Assembly: GCA_019118345.1 (NCBI GenBank) | Contig: DWZD01000039.1 | Span: 1-64,000 of the forward strand | From: Candidatus Desulfovibrio intestinavium | GTDB taxonomy: Bacteria; Desulfobacterota; Desulfovibrionia; Desulfovibrionales; Desulfovibrionaceae | DNA length: 64,000 bases | Direction: 5' to 3' | Part shown: positions 22,888-33,039 of the stretch, in pieces | How the letters are laid out: the number at the start of each line of letters is the position of its first letter | How positions within the stretch are numbered: the stretch's first letter is position 1 | Notes under the pieces: generated by a model | Databases searched by the model: none | Told to the model about the DNA's origin: nothing | What the model saw: the letters and a program-made list of their open reading frames with translations, nothing else | Translations under genes and position numbers: made by a program

Positions 22888-24180
22888 ATGGGAATTCGGG
22901 GAGCTACATATTTTGCCGGCATCATCTGCGTCATGCTGCTGTTGCAGGGGCAAGCGCCTGTCTGGGGAGCTGCCGTCGTCTATGACGGCACCAGCATCAG
23001 CCGGCAGAGCATGCGCGAGAACCTGTGCGCCATTACCTTTGACGACGGCCCATCGGCCAATACCGGGCATCTGCTGGATCTGCTGGCCGCTTACAACGTG
23101 CCGGCCACCTTTTTCCTGCTGGGCAAAAATGCGGCCTTGCGGCCGCAGATGGTGCGGCGCATTGTGGCCGAGGGGCATGAAGTGGGCAATCACTCCTGGT
23201 CGCATCCCAAGCTGCGTGCCCTGACCCGGGAGCAACAGCGCGAGGAGCTGGGCCGTACCGACGCCCTGCTGCGCGAGCTGGGGGTTGTCCCCCGGCATAT
23301 GCGTCCTCCCTATGGCGCCTATAATGAAGATACGCTGGCCGTGGTCGAGGAGCTGGGGCTTTCCGTCCTGCTCTGGTCGCAGGATAGCCATGACTGGCGT
23401 CGCCTGCCCGCCAACTATGCCCTGCTGCCCAATACGATGGGCCATGTGTATGCGACGGGCACGCTGCGCGGCATCTTTCTCTTTCACGATACCCGCAGGC
23501 GCACGGTGGAGGATCTGCCGCGCATCATTCACGAACTGCGGGCCGGCGGCTGCCAGCGTTTTGTAACGGTCAGCGAATATCTGGATTTGCTGGACGATGA
23601 CCCGCCCCTGCTCATGACGCAGCGCACCGTGCCCTCGCATTCGGCACAGAACGAGGAAATGCCGCCGGAAAGTTTCCCCGATACCATGATGGCCGCCGCC
23701 AGCGGACTGCCTGCGGGCAGTACGCCGGTGCCTCTGGCCCGCTGCAGTCATCCCTGGCTGCCGGACGCCGCCGGAGAAGCGGCGGGAGCCGTCGCCGGGC
23801 AACCTGCCGCCGATGCCGCCCAGGCCGCGGCGGCGTCGGGAACGTCCCGGGCCGTCGGCTCGGCCCCGGCAGCGTCCGTGCCGGTGGAGTCCGCTTCGGT
23901 TGCCCGTCCGGCCCGGGCCGTACCGGCCAAGGCTGTCCGACCGACGCCGGCCGCCGGAACGGCACAGAGCCGCCCGGCCCCCCGAGCGCCCGCCTATCGC
24001 GTGGTGCATCCCGAACCGGCTGCCGCGCAGGCGGAAAAGCCCGCCCCGCGCTATCGCATCGTTCAGCCGCGTCCCGCGCCGCACACCATCCAGGCCGGAG
24101 CGGGGCGCAGCGGCAAGGGGCACAATCCGCAGGAGCTGCCCCGCCGCACGCGCGCGGCGGCGGCCTCGGACACGCTTTAG
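22888..24180 (+). CDS. Polysaccharide deacetylase family protein with Ala/Pro-rich C-terminal extension
   Basis: NodB homology motifs: FDDGPSANTG, GHEVGNHSWSHPKL, RPPYGAYN, FHDTRR; N-terminal signal sequence. Confidence 0.93.
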   Translation: MGIRGATYFAGIICVMLLLQGQAPVWGAAVVYDGTSISRQSMRENLCAITFDDGPSANTGHLLDLLAAYNVPATFFLLGKNAALRPQMVRRIVAEGHEVGNHSWSHPKLRALTREQQREELGRTDALLRELGVVPRHMRPPYGAYNEDTLAVVEELGLSVLLWSQDSHDWRRLPANYALLPNTMGHVYATGTLRGIFLFHDTRRRTVEDLPRIIHELRAGGCQRFVTVSEYLDLLDDDPPLLMTQRTVPSHSAQNEEMPPESFPDTMMAAASGLPAGSTPVPLARCSHPWLPDAAGEAAGAVAGQPAADAAQAAAASGTSRAVGSAPAASVPVESASVARPARAVPAKAVRPTPAAGTAQSRPAPRAPAYRVVHPEPAAAQAEKPAPRYRIVQPRPAPHTIQAGAGRSGKGHNPQELPRRTRAAAASDTL

Positions 24181-24242
24181 GCGCGCGGCCCAGAGCACGC
24201 CCAAGGCGACGCAGACAGACAATGACTGGCGACAGACACGCA

Positions 24243-24272
24243 AAGAGGCCGGCTTGAAGCCGGCCTCTCGTT
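24243..24272. terminator. Bidirectional terminator between convergent genes
   Basis: gaggccggcttgaagccggcctc hairpin. Confidence 0.7.
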
Positions 24273-24313
24273 TCCTTCCCGAGAAAGGACGCCCCGCAGG
24301 GCGCCAGCATCCG

Positions 24314-25750
24314 TCAGGCATTGCCGATCTTGGCGTTGATGTTCTGCAGCAGCTGCTGGGCCTGCGCATTGTCCGGCTCCATGTCCAGAGCCGTGCGCAC
24401 CAGCGGCAGGGCATGCATGCTGTCGTTCACGGCAAAGAAGACTTCGGCGATATTGCAGGCGATGACGGCGGACTTTTGCGGCAGGTTGGGATTGAGGGCC
24501 ATTGCCTTGAGCATGGAGGCGCGGGCGGCCTCATAATCCTTGCCGTCGGCATAGGCCAGCCCGAGGTTGTAATGCAGGCCGTCATTGTCCGGCACCACCT
24601 TGAGGGCCTTCTTGTATTCCTCGGTGGCCTCCTGCCAGCGTCCGGCCCGTCGCAGGAGCATGCCCACGCGATTGAACACCACCAGGTCGTCCTTGTTCCA
24701 GAAATCGCGCTTGGCTTCCAGACCGCGCTGCAGGAAGCTGATGGCCATATCGGGATCCACGTCGGAATAGGCGTCCGCCACGCGGAAGGCCACGCCCCCC
24801 ACATGTTCCATGGCCTCGCGGCTGGCCAGCTCCACGCTCTGATTGAACATCTTGCGGGCATCCTCGCGGCGGTTGAGTCTGAGATACAGCTCGCCGATGG
24901 CCAGCTTGCGTTCCACGTTGAGGGGAGAGAGCTGATCAAGGCGCTCAAGATATTCGAGCTGCTTGAGGGGCTTTTTCATCTCCTCGTAGAGGTCGGCCAG
25001 CTTGCGCAGCGGTTCCAGATACATGTCGGCGCTGCGGCTGGCGTTCTCGTAGGCTTCACAGGCCTTTTCCCGCTGCCCCATCGCCCGGAAGACGTCGCCG
25101 ATGACCAGCAGGACGGCAGCGGAATTGGCCTTGAGTTCCAGCGCCTGACGACAGACCTGCAGGGCGCGCAGGTTTTCGCCCTGGGAATGCAGGGTGCGCG
25201 CCCATTCCAGCATGCGGCTCATCTTGCCGTGCGGACGCACGGTGGCCGCCAGCCGCTCAAGGAGCTGCTCCTGACTGTCCGGCTTGGCAAAGAAGGCATC
25301 CGCGCCCGCCTCATGCAGGAGCACATAGCGCTGCTGTTCCGTTTCCGCCGCGATGAAGACGACGCGGACTTCGGGAAAGCCGTTTTTGATCAGGCGCACC
25401 ATATAGCTGAAATCCCGGCCCTTGAGGCTTTGCTCGATAAGCAGCAGGGGCGTCGCGTTTTCGGAGCAGACATTGCGCAGTATGCGCAGCAGCATGTCCG
25501 CATCGTGAGCAATGCTGATCTTGTCGGCGGGAAGGCCGAGCTGCTCGTTCAGCACCCTTCGCAACATGTCCGTCAGCGCAACGTCGTCGGAGACGCAGAT
25601 CAAATGACCGCTGTCTTTCAGAAATTCACGGATGGCGTCCTCATAGGGTTTGCTTTCCTGCGGGGCAGCCTTTTCCCGGGTCATGCTGGCCTCAACCTGG
25701 CGTACCGCCATGCGTTGCGCCAAGCCTGACGTCGCATTGCTACTGGTCAT
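24314..25750 (-). CDS. Response-regulator-receiver-like N-terminus with TPR repeats
   Basis: N-terminal CheY-like pattern (TPLLLIEQSLKGRDFSYMVRLIKNGFPEVRVVFIAAE...AGADAFFAKP), then TPRs. Confidence 0.8.
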   Translation of the reverse strand: MTSSNATSGLAQRMAVRQVEASMTREKAAPQESKPYEDAIREFLKDSGHLICVSDDVALTDMLRRVLNEQLGLPADKISIAHDADMLLRILRNVCSENATPLLLIEQSLKGRDFSYMVRLIKNGFPEVRVVFIAAETEQQRYVLLHEAGADAFFAKPDSQEQLLERLAATVRPHGKMSRMLEWARTLHSQGENLRALQVCRQALELKANSAAVLLVIGDVFRAMGQREKACEAYENASRSADMYLEPLRKLADLYEEMKKPLKQLEYLERLDQLSPLNVERKLAIGELYLRLNRREDARKMFNQSVELASREAMEHVGGVAFRVADAYSDVDPDMAISFLQRGLEAKRDFWNKDDLVVFNRVGMLLRRAGRWQEATEEYKKALKVVPDNDGLHYNLGLAYADGKDYEAARASMLKAMALNPNLPQKSAVIACNIAEVFFAVNDSMHALPLVRTALDMEPDNAQAQQLLQNINAKIGNA

Positions 25751-25812
25751 GTTCTCCTCCTCATGAGGCTTGGCGGGCATCATCCGCACCCGTCAGCCCT
25801 AGCGTCGCAGAT

Positions 25813-27327
25813 TCAGGGCCGCTGCGTCAAGTGGTACACGCGCGGAATCATATACATGAGACTGGCAATTTTTTTTTCGGGCATGTACTGGACAGCCACC
25901 AGCACCTTGCCGAGATTCCAGAGGCAGGACATTTCGCCCTCCTCGGCATCGGGCTTGCCGAAGCGCTGCTCGGCCATGCTCCGGACGCGCTTGCCGAAGC
26001 TCGCATCGCGCGCCGGATAATCGATGGAAACAAAGGCGAGGGGCTGATCGTCCGCGGGGCCGTAACAGATGCCCATTTGCTCCGCACCGGGAATGAGCTT
26101 GCCGCCCTTGTACACGTCGCAGGGATAGCCGTCCTTCTCGCGTTCGGCCACGGCCCCCGCCTGCTTGAGCGCCGCCCGCATCTGCGCGCGATTCGTGCCG
26201 TCCAGACGCTGTCCGAACAGGACGGCATTGGCCCGTCGTTCCGGCGTGGCCTCGGCCAGACTTTCCAGCTCTTTCATGGCCGCCGCATTCCCCTGCATGG
26301 CCGCGCCATACAGCAGAAGCGTGGCGCTGGGAATATCCTGCTTGACCACGCGCCCCACGCGGTAGAAATGTCCCAGGCGGGCAAGGGCGTCGGGCTGATT
26401 GGCCGTGGCGGCCCGACTGTACCAGGCGGCCGCGGCGGCATCGTCCTTCTGCACGCCATGCCCCTGTTCGTAGAGCATGCCAAGATTGTACTGGGCTTCA
26501 GGCTGGCCCCGGCGGGCGGCCAGGTCAAACCAGCGGGCCGCCTCGGCGGCATCCGGGGGGACGCCCCGCCCCTGCTCCAGCATGCGCCCGAAGTTGCACA
26601 TGCCGGACGGATGCCCGGCATCCGCGGATTTGGCGTACCAGTGCAGGGCACGGCCCACATCCGGCTCCACGCCGAGGCCCTTGTCGTAAAGCACGCCCAG
26701 ATTGTTCATGGCTTGCGGATCGCCGGCCTCGGCCGCCTCCTGCCAGAGGCGCAGGGCCTGATAATATTCGCCGCGCGCAAAGGCATCCAGCGCCTTGCGG
26801 TTGCGTTCGCCGGGGCTGTCCGTCTCTGGGGGGGGCGTCGCGAGGGGAGCCGCCTGCGGCGCGGGGGAAGGCTTGGCTGCCGGCGTCCGGCCTGCGGGCG
26901 CCGGCGCGGCAGGAGATCCGCCTGCCGGGGCAAGCCCGCCCTGGCCCAGAGCGGGCAGGGGCTGAGCGGGAACGCTGTAGTCCGGCGTCCGGGGCGTTTG
27001 CGGGCGCGTCGCGCCGGCCGGCGTCCCGGGGGCGGGTGAGGCGGGCTGGGCGCTTCTGACCGGCGTCCGGGAGATCTGGGAGCCGTCCCCGCGGGGGGGC
27101 GTGGGCGCGACGGGCGCGACGGGCACGGCAACCTGCGGCGTCTGCACTTGCGGCGTCTGCACCTGCGGTTGGGCGATTTGCGCTGCCGCCCGGGCGCTAT
27201 GGGCAAACGGCGGGGACGCCAGCAGCAGGCCCCACAGGCAGGCAAAGGCGGCGACGCCCGGCCGACGCCCCAAAATAATGATGCGCGCCGCAAGGCGCGC
27301 ATAGCTCAAAAAACCCGTCATGGACAC
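25813..27327 (-). CDS. SEL1-like repeat (TPR) secreted/periplasmic protein
   Basis: Repeats such as AMNNLGVLYDKGLGVEPDVGRALHWYAKSADAGHP; Pro/Gln-rich linker; N-terminal hydrophobic segment. Confidence 0.85.
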   Translation of the reverse strand: MSMTGFLSYARLAARIIILGRRPGVAAFACLWGLLLASPPFAHSARAAAQIAQPQVQTPQVQTPQVAVPVAPVAPTPPRGDGSQISRTPVRSAQPASPAPGTPAGATRPQTPRTPDYSVPAQPLPALGQGGLAPAGGSPAAPAPAGRTPAAKPSPAPQAAPLATPPPETDSPGERNRKALDAFARGEYYQALRLWQEAAEAGDPQAMNNLGVLYDKGLGVEPDVGRALHWYAKSADAGHPSGMCNFGRMLEQGRGVPPDAAEAARWFDLAARRGQPEAQYNLGMLYEQGHGVQKDDAAAAAWYSRAATANQPDALARLGHFYRVGRVVKQDIPSATLLLYGAAMQGNAAAMKELESLAEATPERRANAVLFGQRLDGTNRAQMRAALKQAGAVAEREKDGYPCDVYKGGKLIPGAEQMGICYGPADDQPLAFVSIDYPARDASFGKRVRSMAEQRFGKPDAEEGEMSCLWNLGKVLVAVQYMPEKKIASLMYMIPRVYHLTQRP

Positions 27328-27336
27328 GCACTCCGC

Positions 27337-27624
27337 TCAGGAGTTCATCTCGGCACGGAATTTGCGGGAAAGACGAAAGACGACCACACGCCGGGAAGGC
27401 AGGGTAATGGCCTCGTCCGTCTGGGGGTTGCGGCCCCGCCGGGCCGCTTTTTCATAGGATTCAAACTTCCCGAAACCGCTGAGCAGCAGGGCATGATCCT
27501 TCTTGATGGCATCCTTCATGATATGCAGGAGTTTTTCCATCACATTGCGCACATCGACGCGGTTCCTGTCGGTTGCTTCATAAATGCGCTCAATGATGTC
27601 CGCCTTGGTCAGTGTCTTCTTCAT
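27337..27624 (-). CDS. HU/IHF family DNA-binding protein (IHF alpha-like)
   Basis: MKKTLTKADIIERIYEATDRNR...LLLSGFGKFESYEKAARRGRNPQT. Confidence 0.92.
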   Translation of the reverse strand: MKKTLTKADIIERIYEATDRNRVDVRNVMEKLLHIMKDAIKKDHALLLSGFGKFESYEKAARRGRNPQTDEAITLPSRRVVVFRLSRKFRAEMNS

Positions 27625-27766
27625 GGGAATCCTCGAAAAGCGCCTCGCTTCACAGCGAGTTTTTTTTTTGGTAAATTATACCCAAATGCCATGTGTGGCA
27701 AGGCATTTCTCGCTTTCCGGCGCTGCGGCCCCCTCCGGGGCCTCCTGTTTGCTGTGGACAACCGGC

Positions 27767-28870
27767 ATGACTGCAGATCTTTCCCTGTTCTGGCCTTCCT
27801 GCAAAAGGCCCATCCCGCTTTTTCCCCTCTTTCTTCCCTATTCCGGCTGCCCCCGTCGCTGCGTGTTCTGCGCGCAGGACAGGCAGACCGGCCAGCCGCC
27901 GCGCGCGCCGCAAGACGCCCTGCGCGAGGCGGCCGCCGCGCTGGCGCAGCGGGCGGCATGCCGGCTGCCCGCGCCGGAGCTGGCCTTTTATGGCGGGACA
28001 TTCACGGCCCTGCCGCCGGAACAGCTGACGGCCTGTCTCGACTTTGCCCGGCTGATGCGGGAACGGGGCTGGAGCAGGGGCCTGCGCTGTTCGACCCGCC
28101 CCGACTGCGTGCCGGCCGCCGTGCTGGCTCGGCTGCGGGAGGCGGGCTGCCGCTGCGTGGAACTGGGGGTGCAGAGCTTTGCCGATGCCGCCCTGCGCCG
28201 CAGCCAGCGGGGCTATGACGCCGCCGCCGCCCGTGCGGGCTGCCGGGCCGTGCGAACCGCCGGCCTTGAGCTGGGCGTGCAGCTCATGCCGGGCATGCCC
28301 GGCTCCACGCCGCGATCCTTTTTGGAGGATGTGCGGCAGGCCCTGGCGCTGGGTGCGGCCTGTCTGCGCTTTTACCCCTGTCTGGTGCTGGAGGGTACCG
28401 CACTGGCTGAGCGCTGGCGGGCGGGGGAGTACCGGCCGTGGCCGCTGGAAATCACCCTGGAAATCCTTGCCGATGCCTATGTGCTGGCCCAGGAGGCCCG
28501 TGTGCCGGTCATCCGCATGGGCCTTGCCCCGGAAGACGGTCTGCAGGCCGCCGTTCTGGCCGGGCCGGCGCATCCGGCGCTGGGCGCGCGGGTGCAGGCC
28601 CGCGCCCTGCTGCGCTGTGCGGCGCGGGAGCTGGCGCGGTCTGGCGTGGCGGGCGGGGAACGATTGGGCCTTGTCCTACCCCGCCGCCTGCAGGGCATGT
28701 ATCTCGGCCATGCCGGGGAGTTGCGTGCGGCCTGGCAGGCCCTGGGCGTGGATGCCGGACTCACCCGCTTTCACGACGCCGAAGAGACCATCCGCCTTGT
28801 GCGGCAGAACGGCTTTTCGCCTGAGGCTCCGGCGCACAAGGCAGGCGCAACGCCGCGTGAACAGCTTTGA
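27767..28870 (+). CDS. Radical SAM protein
   Basis: IPLFLPYSGCPRRCVFCAQDRQTG CxxxCxxC cluster motif; LGVQSFADAALRRSQRGYD. Confidence 0.9.
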   Translation: MTADLSLFWPSCKRPIPLFPLFLPYSGCPRRCVFCAQDRQTGQPPRAPQDALREAAAALAQRAACRLPAPELAFYGGTFTALPPEQLTACLDFARLMRERGWSRGLRCSTRPDCVPAAVLARLREAGCRCVELGVQSFADAALRRSQRGYDAAAARAGCRAVRTAGLELGVQLMPGMPGSTPRSFLEDVRQALALGAACLRFYPCLVLEGTALAERWRAGEYRPWPLEITLEILADAYVLAQEARVPVIRMGLAPEDGLQAAVLAGPAHPALGARVQARALLRCAARELARSGVAGGERLGLVLPRRLQGMYLGHAGELRAAWQALGVDAGLTRFHDAEETIRLVRQNGFSPEAPAHKAGATPREQL

Positions 28871-28951
28871 GTTGACCGCTTCGCCTCCGACTGGTTAGCG
28901 TCAACATGGGAACAGAGCGCCCCGCATGCGCCGCATCCCACAGGAGGCCCC

Positions 28952-30358
28952 ATGTCCCATCCCCTTCCCGCGGAAGTCCTCGTGCCCCGCCGTCCCCCCA
29001 TCGAGACGACGCTTTTCGATTTTTTCAAGATCGGCCCCGGCCCATCCAGTTCGCATACCATCGGCCCCATGAAGGCGGGCAGCGACTTCATGGCCCGCTG
29101 TGCCGCCCTGTCCGGCGATGTGCTGCGCCGGGCCGAGGGGCTGCATGTGACGCTCTTCGGCTCCCTCAGCGCCACCGGCAAGGGGCACGGCACGGATTCC
29201 GCCGTGCTGGCGGGCTTGCTCGGCAGCTCGCCCGAGAGCTGTGCGCCGGAGCTGCTGCCGTCCCTGCTGCGCGATCCCGAAGCCCGGCATAGCGTGCGTC
29301 TGGGCGACACATGGCTGACCGTCAGCCTGACGGACATCGAATTCGGCCCGGTACAGCACGAAGCGCCGTTCAGCAATACGCTGCAGTGCTCCCTGCGGGA
29401 TGCCGCGGGGCAGGAGCTGTTCGGCATGGAATATTATTCCGTGGGCGGCGGCTTCATCCAGTGGAAGGGCTGGACGCCGCCGGAACGCGGTCGGCCTGTC
29501 CATCCCTACGGCACCATGCGCGAGCTGCATCAGTGCCTGGACGAGACCGGCCTGACCCTGCATGAACTGATTTTGGAGAACGAAACGGCCATTACCGGCA
29601 TGTCGCGGCCAAGCATCTTTGCATGTCTTGATGACATCATGGACGCCATGTACGACAGCGTGCGGCGGGGACTGCGCAGCAGCGGACGCCTGCCGGGCAC
29701 CCTGGGCGTCTGGCGCAAGGCGGGCGCCCTGCTGGATCGAGCCGTCGCCCTGCCCTTCATGGTGGATCGCTTTCTGGCCAAGCTCAATGCCTATGCCTTT
29801 GCCGTGGCCGAGGAAAATGCGGCAGGGGGCGTCATCGTCACCGCGCCCACCTGCGGCGCGGCGGGCGTCATGCCCGCCCTGCTTTACGCCATGCGGCAGG
29901 ATCTCAATATCGGGGAACGCGCCCTGCGCGAAGGTCTGCTGGCCTCGGCGGCGGTGGGCTTTCTGGCCAAGCACAACGCGGGCATTGCCGGCGCCGAGGT
30001 GGGCTGTCAGGGTGAAGTGGGCGTGGCCTCGGCCATGGGGGCCGCCATGCTGACCCATGCTCGCGGCAATGCCGCCCGCGTGGTGGAAAACGCCGCCGAA
30101 GTGGCGCTCGAGCATCATCTTGGCCTGACCTGCGATCCCGTGGGCGGCTATGTGCAGGTGCCCTGCATCGAGCGCAACGCCGTGGGCGCCATCAAGGCCT
30201 ACAACGCCTCGTTGCTGGCCACCTGCGAGGAGCAGGAGCATCATCTTGTCTCGCTGGATGCCGCCATCATGGCCATGGGCGAAACCGGTCGGGAAATGAA
30301 CGTGAAGTTCAAGGAGACCAGCGCGGGCGGTCTGGCTGTCAGCCTTGTGGAATGCTGA
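28952..30358 (+). CDS. sdaA: L-serine ammonia-lyase (iron-sulfur type, single chain)
   Basis: FDFFKIGPGPSSSHTIGPMKAG; GCQGEVGVASAMGAAML; CDPVGGYVQVPCIERNAVGAIKA. Confidence 0.96.
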   Translation: MSHPLPAEVLVPRRPPIETTLFDFFKIGPGPSSSHTIGPMKAGSDFMARCAALSGDVLRRAEGLHVTLFGSLSATGKGHGTDSAVLAGLLGSSPESCAPELLPSLLRDPEARHSVRLGDTWLTVSLTDIEFGPVQHEAPFSNTLQCSLRDAAGQELFGMEYYSVGGGFIQWKGWTPPERGRPVHPYGTMRELHQCLDETGLTLHELILENETAITGMSRPSIFACLDDIMDAMYDSVRRGLRSSGRLPGTLGVWRKAGALLDRAVALPFMVDRFLAKLNAYAFAVAEENAAGGVIVTAPTCGAAGVMPALLYAMRQDLNIGERALREGLLASAAVGFLAKHNAGIAGAEVGCQGEVGVASAMGAAMLTHARGNAARVVENAAEVALEHHLGLTCDPVGGYVQVPCIERNAVGAIKAYNASLLATCEEQEHHLVSLDAAIMAMGETGREMNVKFKETSAGGLAVSLVEC

Positions 30359-30739
30359 CCGACCCGCAGGCCGGGCCACGGCCAGCCATGCCCGGCAAGG
30401 ACGGTTCAATGGCGCATCTGCCGGCAGGCGGCCTTTTCAATGGCGCCGTGCGCCCTCCCGTGGTCTGTGCGTGAACCGCGCGATGCGGCGGTGCGGCCCC
30501 GCAGGCCGGGGGATTCCGCTGCTCAGCCGTGCGCTGGCCGAAAGCTCGGTCGCGCTGGACGAGACGGGATTGCCGATGCGATCTTCCGCTGACGGACGGC
30601 GCATTGGCGGGGCATGGCCGGGACAGGACGGACGCAGGGCAAAAAGCCTGTCCAGCGGGCACGGCAACATGGCGGACGGGGCGCGCGATCGAGGCGCGCC
30701 CGCCGGCGTCCGTTTCCGTCGCGGGCGCTTGGCCCGGGC

Positions 30740-31552
30740 CTAAAAGGGCAGGAAGCGCCGTTCGCCGCCCACCACGATGCCGCATTCCCGATAGCCGTAG
30801 CTGCGGGCGTAGCGGGCCAGTTCGTCGAACTCTCCGGCCACATCCTCGGGGCGGTGGGCATCCGAGGCCAGCATGATGCGCACATCCTCGCGGGCGGCCA
30901 TATCCATGATCATGGGGCCGGGATAGGGTTCGCAGAAGGCCTGCCGCAGACCCGCCGAGGAGACCTCCATGAGCACATTGTTGCGGCGCAGGGCGCTCAT
31001 GGCCTCGCTGATGCACACGCGGCTCTGGGGCTGGCAGAGCCATTCCTGAAAGAGGTCGAAACAGCGCAGCTTGATGAAGTCGGGATGGGAGGCGATGTGC
31101 ACCAGACCGCTTTCGGCCATGCGGGCCATCTCCCGATAATACCGCTCGAAGCGCTCAAAGGCCGTCTCCGGGGGGCATTCCCAGTTGGCGTTGAAGCCGA
31201 TGGACATTTCCCCGAGAAAGTGCAGCGACCCGATGACATAGTCAAAGGGCTGACTGGCCAGCAGATCGCGCATATAGGCCATGTTGGACGGAATCCAGTC
31301 CAGTTCGATGCCCAGCAGCACGCGCGGGCTGTCGGCGCGGGCCTTGAGGGCCAGCACCTCGGCGCAGTGGGCCGGGAAGTCGCGTTCAAAGTTTTCCTGA
31401 TAGAGGCGGCAGGAAAAGCCGGGCGGCAGCGGGCTGTGCTCGGAAAAGCCGAGGTATTCCAGTCCGGCGGCGCAGGCGGCCGCGTACATTTCCTCGACGG
31501 TGGCCAGACCGTGGGACACCTTGGTGTGAATGTGCAAGTCGGCAAGAATCAT
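30740..31552 (-). CDS. PHP-domain phosphoesterase
   Basis: MILADLHIHTKVSHGLATVEEMYAAACAAGLEYLGFSEHSP; ATGA overlap with ribF. Confidence 0.88.
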   Translation of the reverse strand: MILADLHIHTKVSHGLATVEEMYAAACAAGLEYLGFSEHSPLPPGFSCRLYQENFERDFPAHCAEVLALKARADSPRVLLGIELDWIPSNMAYMRDLLASQPFDYVIGSLHFLGEMSIGFNANWECPPETAFERFERYYREMARMAESGLVHIASHPDFIKLRCFDLFQEWLCQPQSRVCISEAMSALRRNNVLMEVSSAGLRQAFCEPYPGPMIMDMAAREDVRIMLASDAHRPEDVAGEFDELARYARSYGYRECGIVVGGERRFLPF

Positions 31553-32550
31553 GCTTCCTCCGCGTGTTCGGGGCAACTGGCCGGAAGCGCCGCGCTCCGG
31601 GGATATTCGGGGTCGAGGGCCGAAAGCAGGCGGCGGGCCTGGCTCACGTCCCGCGCAATCTGCGCCTTCAGCTCGTCCGGGCTGCTGAAGCGCCGTTCGT
31701 CGCGCAGACGCTCCACAAATTCCAGACGCAGCCTGCGCCCGTAGAGGTCGCCGCCCGCGTCCAGCAAAAAACTCTCCACCGTCAGCGCCGCTCCGGCAAA
31801 GGTGGGATTGCGGCCGATGTTGGTGACGGCCTGAAGCGGGCCGGGCAGGCCCTCCACCCCGGCCCGGACGGCATAGACGCCCGGCGGCGGCAGCAGGGTT
31901 TCGGGCAGGGCCAGATTGGCCGTGGGAAAGCCCAGCCCCGCGCCGCGCCCCTGTCCGTGTTCGATGCGGCCTTCGCACAGGTGACAGCGCCCCAGCAGGG
32001 CGGCTGCCGCCCGCACGTCGCCCTCGGCCACGCAGCGCCGGATGCGCGAGGAACTCACGATGCCGCCGTCGCGCACAACGGGGGCCAGCTGTTCCAGACC
32101 GAAGCCGTAGCGCGCGCTCAGGGCGCGCAGCACCTCGGGGCCGCCGCTGCGGCCGCGCCCGAGGGAAAAGTCGTGACCGATGAGCAGTTCGCGCAGGCCC
32201 AGCGGCAGGAGATGCCGCCGGACAAAGTCTTCGGGCGAGGTAATGGCCAGATCCGGCGTGAAGGGCAGCTCCTGCAGTTCGTCCACGCCCAGGGCCAGGA
32301 TGCGGCGGCGGCGTTCCTCGCGGGAAATGAGGGGCGGCGGGGCCTGCCCCCCGCCCAGCACCGCGCGCGGATGCGGCCAGAAGGTCATGACCATTGCGCG
32401 CAGGCCGGCGGCGCGGGCCACCTCGCAGGTGCGGCGGATGAGCGCCTGATGGCCCGCATGCACGCCGTCAAAATTGCCGATGGTCAGGGCCGTGGGTTTT
32501 GCCTGCCCGGCGTGGCCGGGCCGTTCCGGAAGGGGGGAGGCGGCGTTCAT
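31549..32550 (-). CDS. ribF: Bifunctional riboflavin kinase/FAD synthetase
   Basis: LTIGNFDGVHAGHQALIRR; GHGQGRGAGLGFPTANL. Confidence 0.96.
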   Translation of the reverse strand: MNAASPLPERPGHAGQAKPTALTIGNFDGVHAGHQALIRRTCEVARAAGLRAMVMTFWPHPRAVLGGGQAPPPLISREERRRRILALGVDELQELPFTPDLAITSPEDFVRRHLLPLGLRELLIGHDFSLGRGRSGGPEVLRALSARYGFGLEQLAPVVRDGGIVSSSRIRRCVAEGDVRAAAALLGRCHLCEGRIEHGQGRGAGLGFPTANLALPETLLPPPGVYAVRAGVEGLPGPLQAVTNIGRNPTFAGAALTVESFLLDAGGDLYGRRLRLEFVERLRDERRFSSPDELKAQIARDVSQARRLLSALDPEYPRSAALPASCPEHAEEA

Positions 32551-32553
32551 GGT

Positions 32554-33027
32554 TCAGATGAGACGGCGAAAAATATCGGTATAGGCCTTGCGGATGATGA
32601 GCACGAGCTTGAGATGCAGAGAGCGCGTCCTTTTTTCGTCAAGCTGGCAGAACGAGCAGAAATGACGGGCCACCTCATTGAAATCGCTTTCCCGGGTGAT
32701 GCGCATCATGTCCCAGTATTGCGCGGCGCGTTCCAGCATCTGTGCCGTCTGCTTGTCCGCATGGGCCGCGCGGTAGGTGGCTGAGAAGGCTTCCAGCATG
32801 GCGTCGGCATCCTGCGGAAAGGAGCGGCTCAGGGCCAGCCGCCAGAGGGCGACATACAGGCCGCGCCATTCCAGCAGCAGTTGACGGCGGCGCGTGAAAT
32901 GCAGCCGTCCCACCCCCATGAGGTGCAAATGAGGGGTGAAATCGGTATCGTCGAGCAGGACGGCGAAATTTTCCAGCGCCTCCCGCACGAAACCCTGTTG
33001 CGCCGTTTCGTCAGCCACCTGTTGCAT
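32554..33027 (-). CDS. Hypothetical protein
   Basis: 157-aa ORF between ribF and DEAD-box helicase, same strand. Confidence 0.65.
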   Translation of the reverse strand: MQQVADETAQQGFVREALENFAVLLDDTDFTPHLHLMGVGRLHFTRRRQLLLEWRGLYVALWRLALSRSFPQDADAMLEAFSATYRAAHADKQTAQMLERAAQYWDMMRITRESDFNEVARHFCSFCQLDEKRTRSLHLKLVLIIRKAYTDIFRRLI

Positions 33028-33039
33028 GCCCGCTTCGTC

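Noticed and set aside
27132-27170. 15-bp tandem repeat (cctgcggcgtctgca)
   Set aside because: Encodes the QVQTPQVQTPQV linker of the SEL1-like protein; ordinary low-complexity coding repeat
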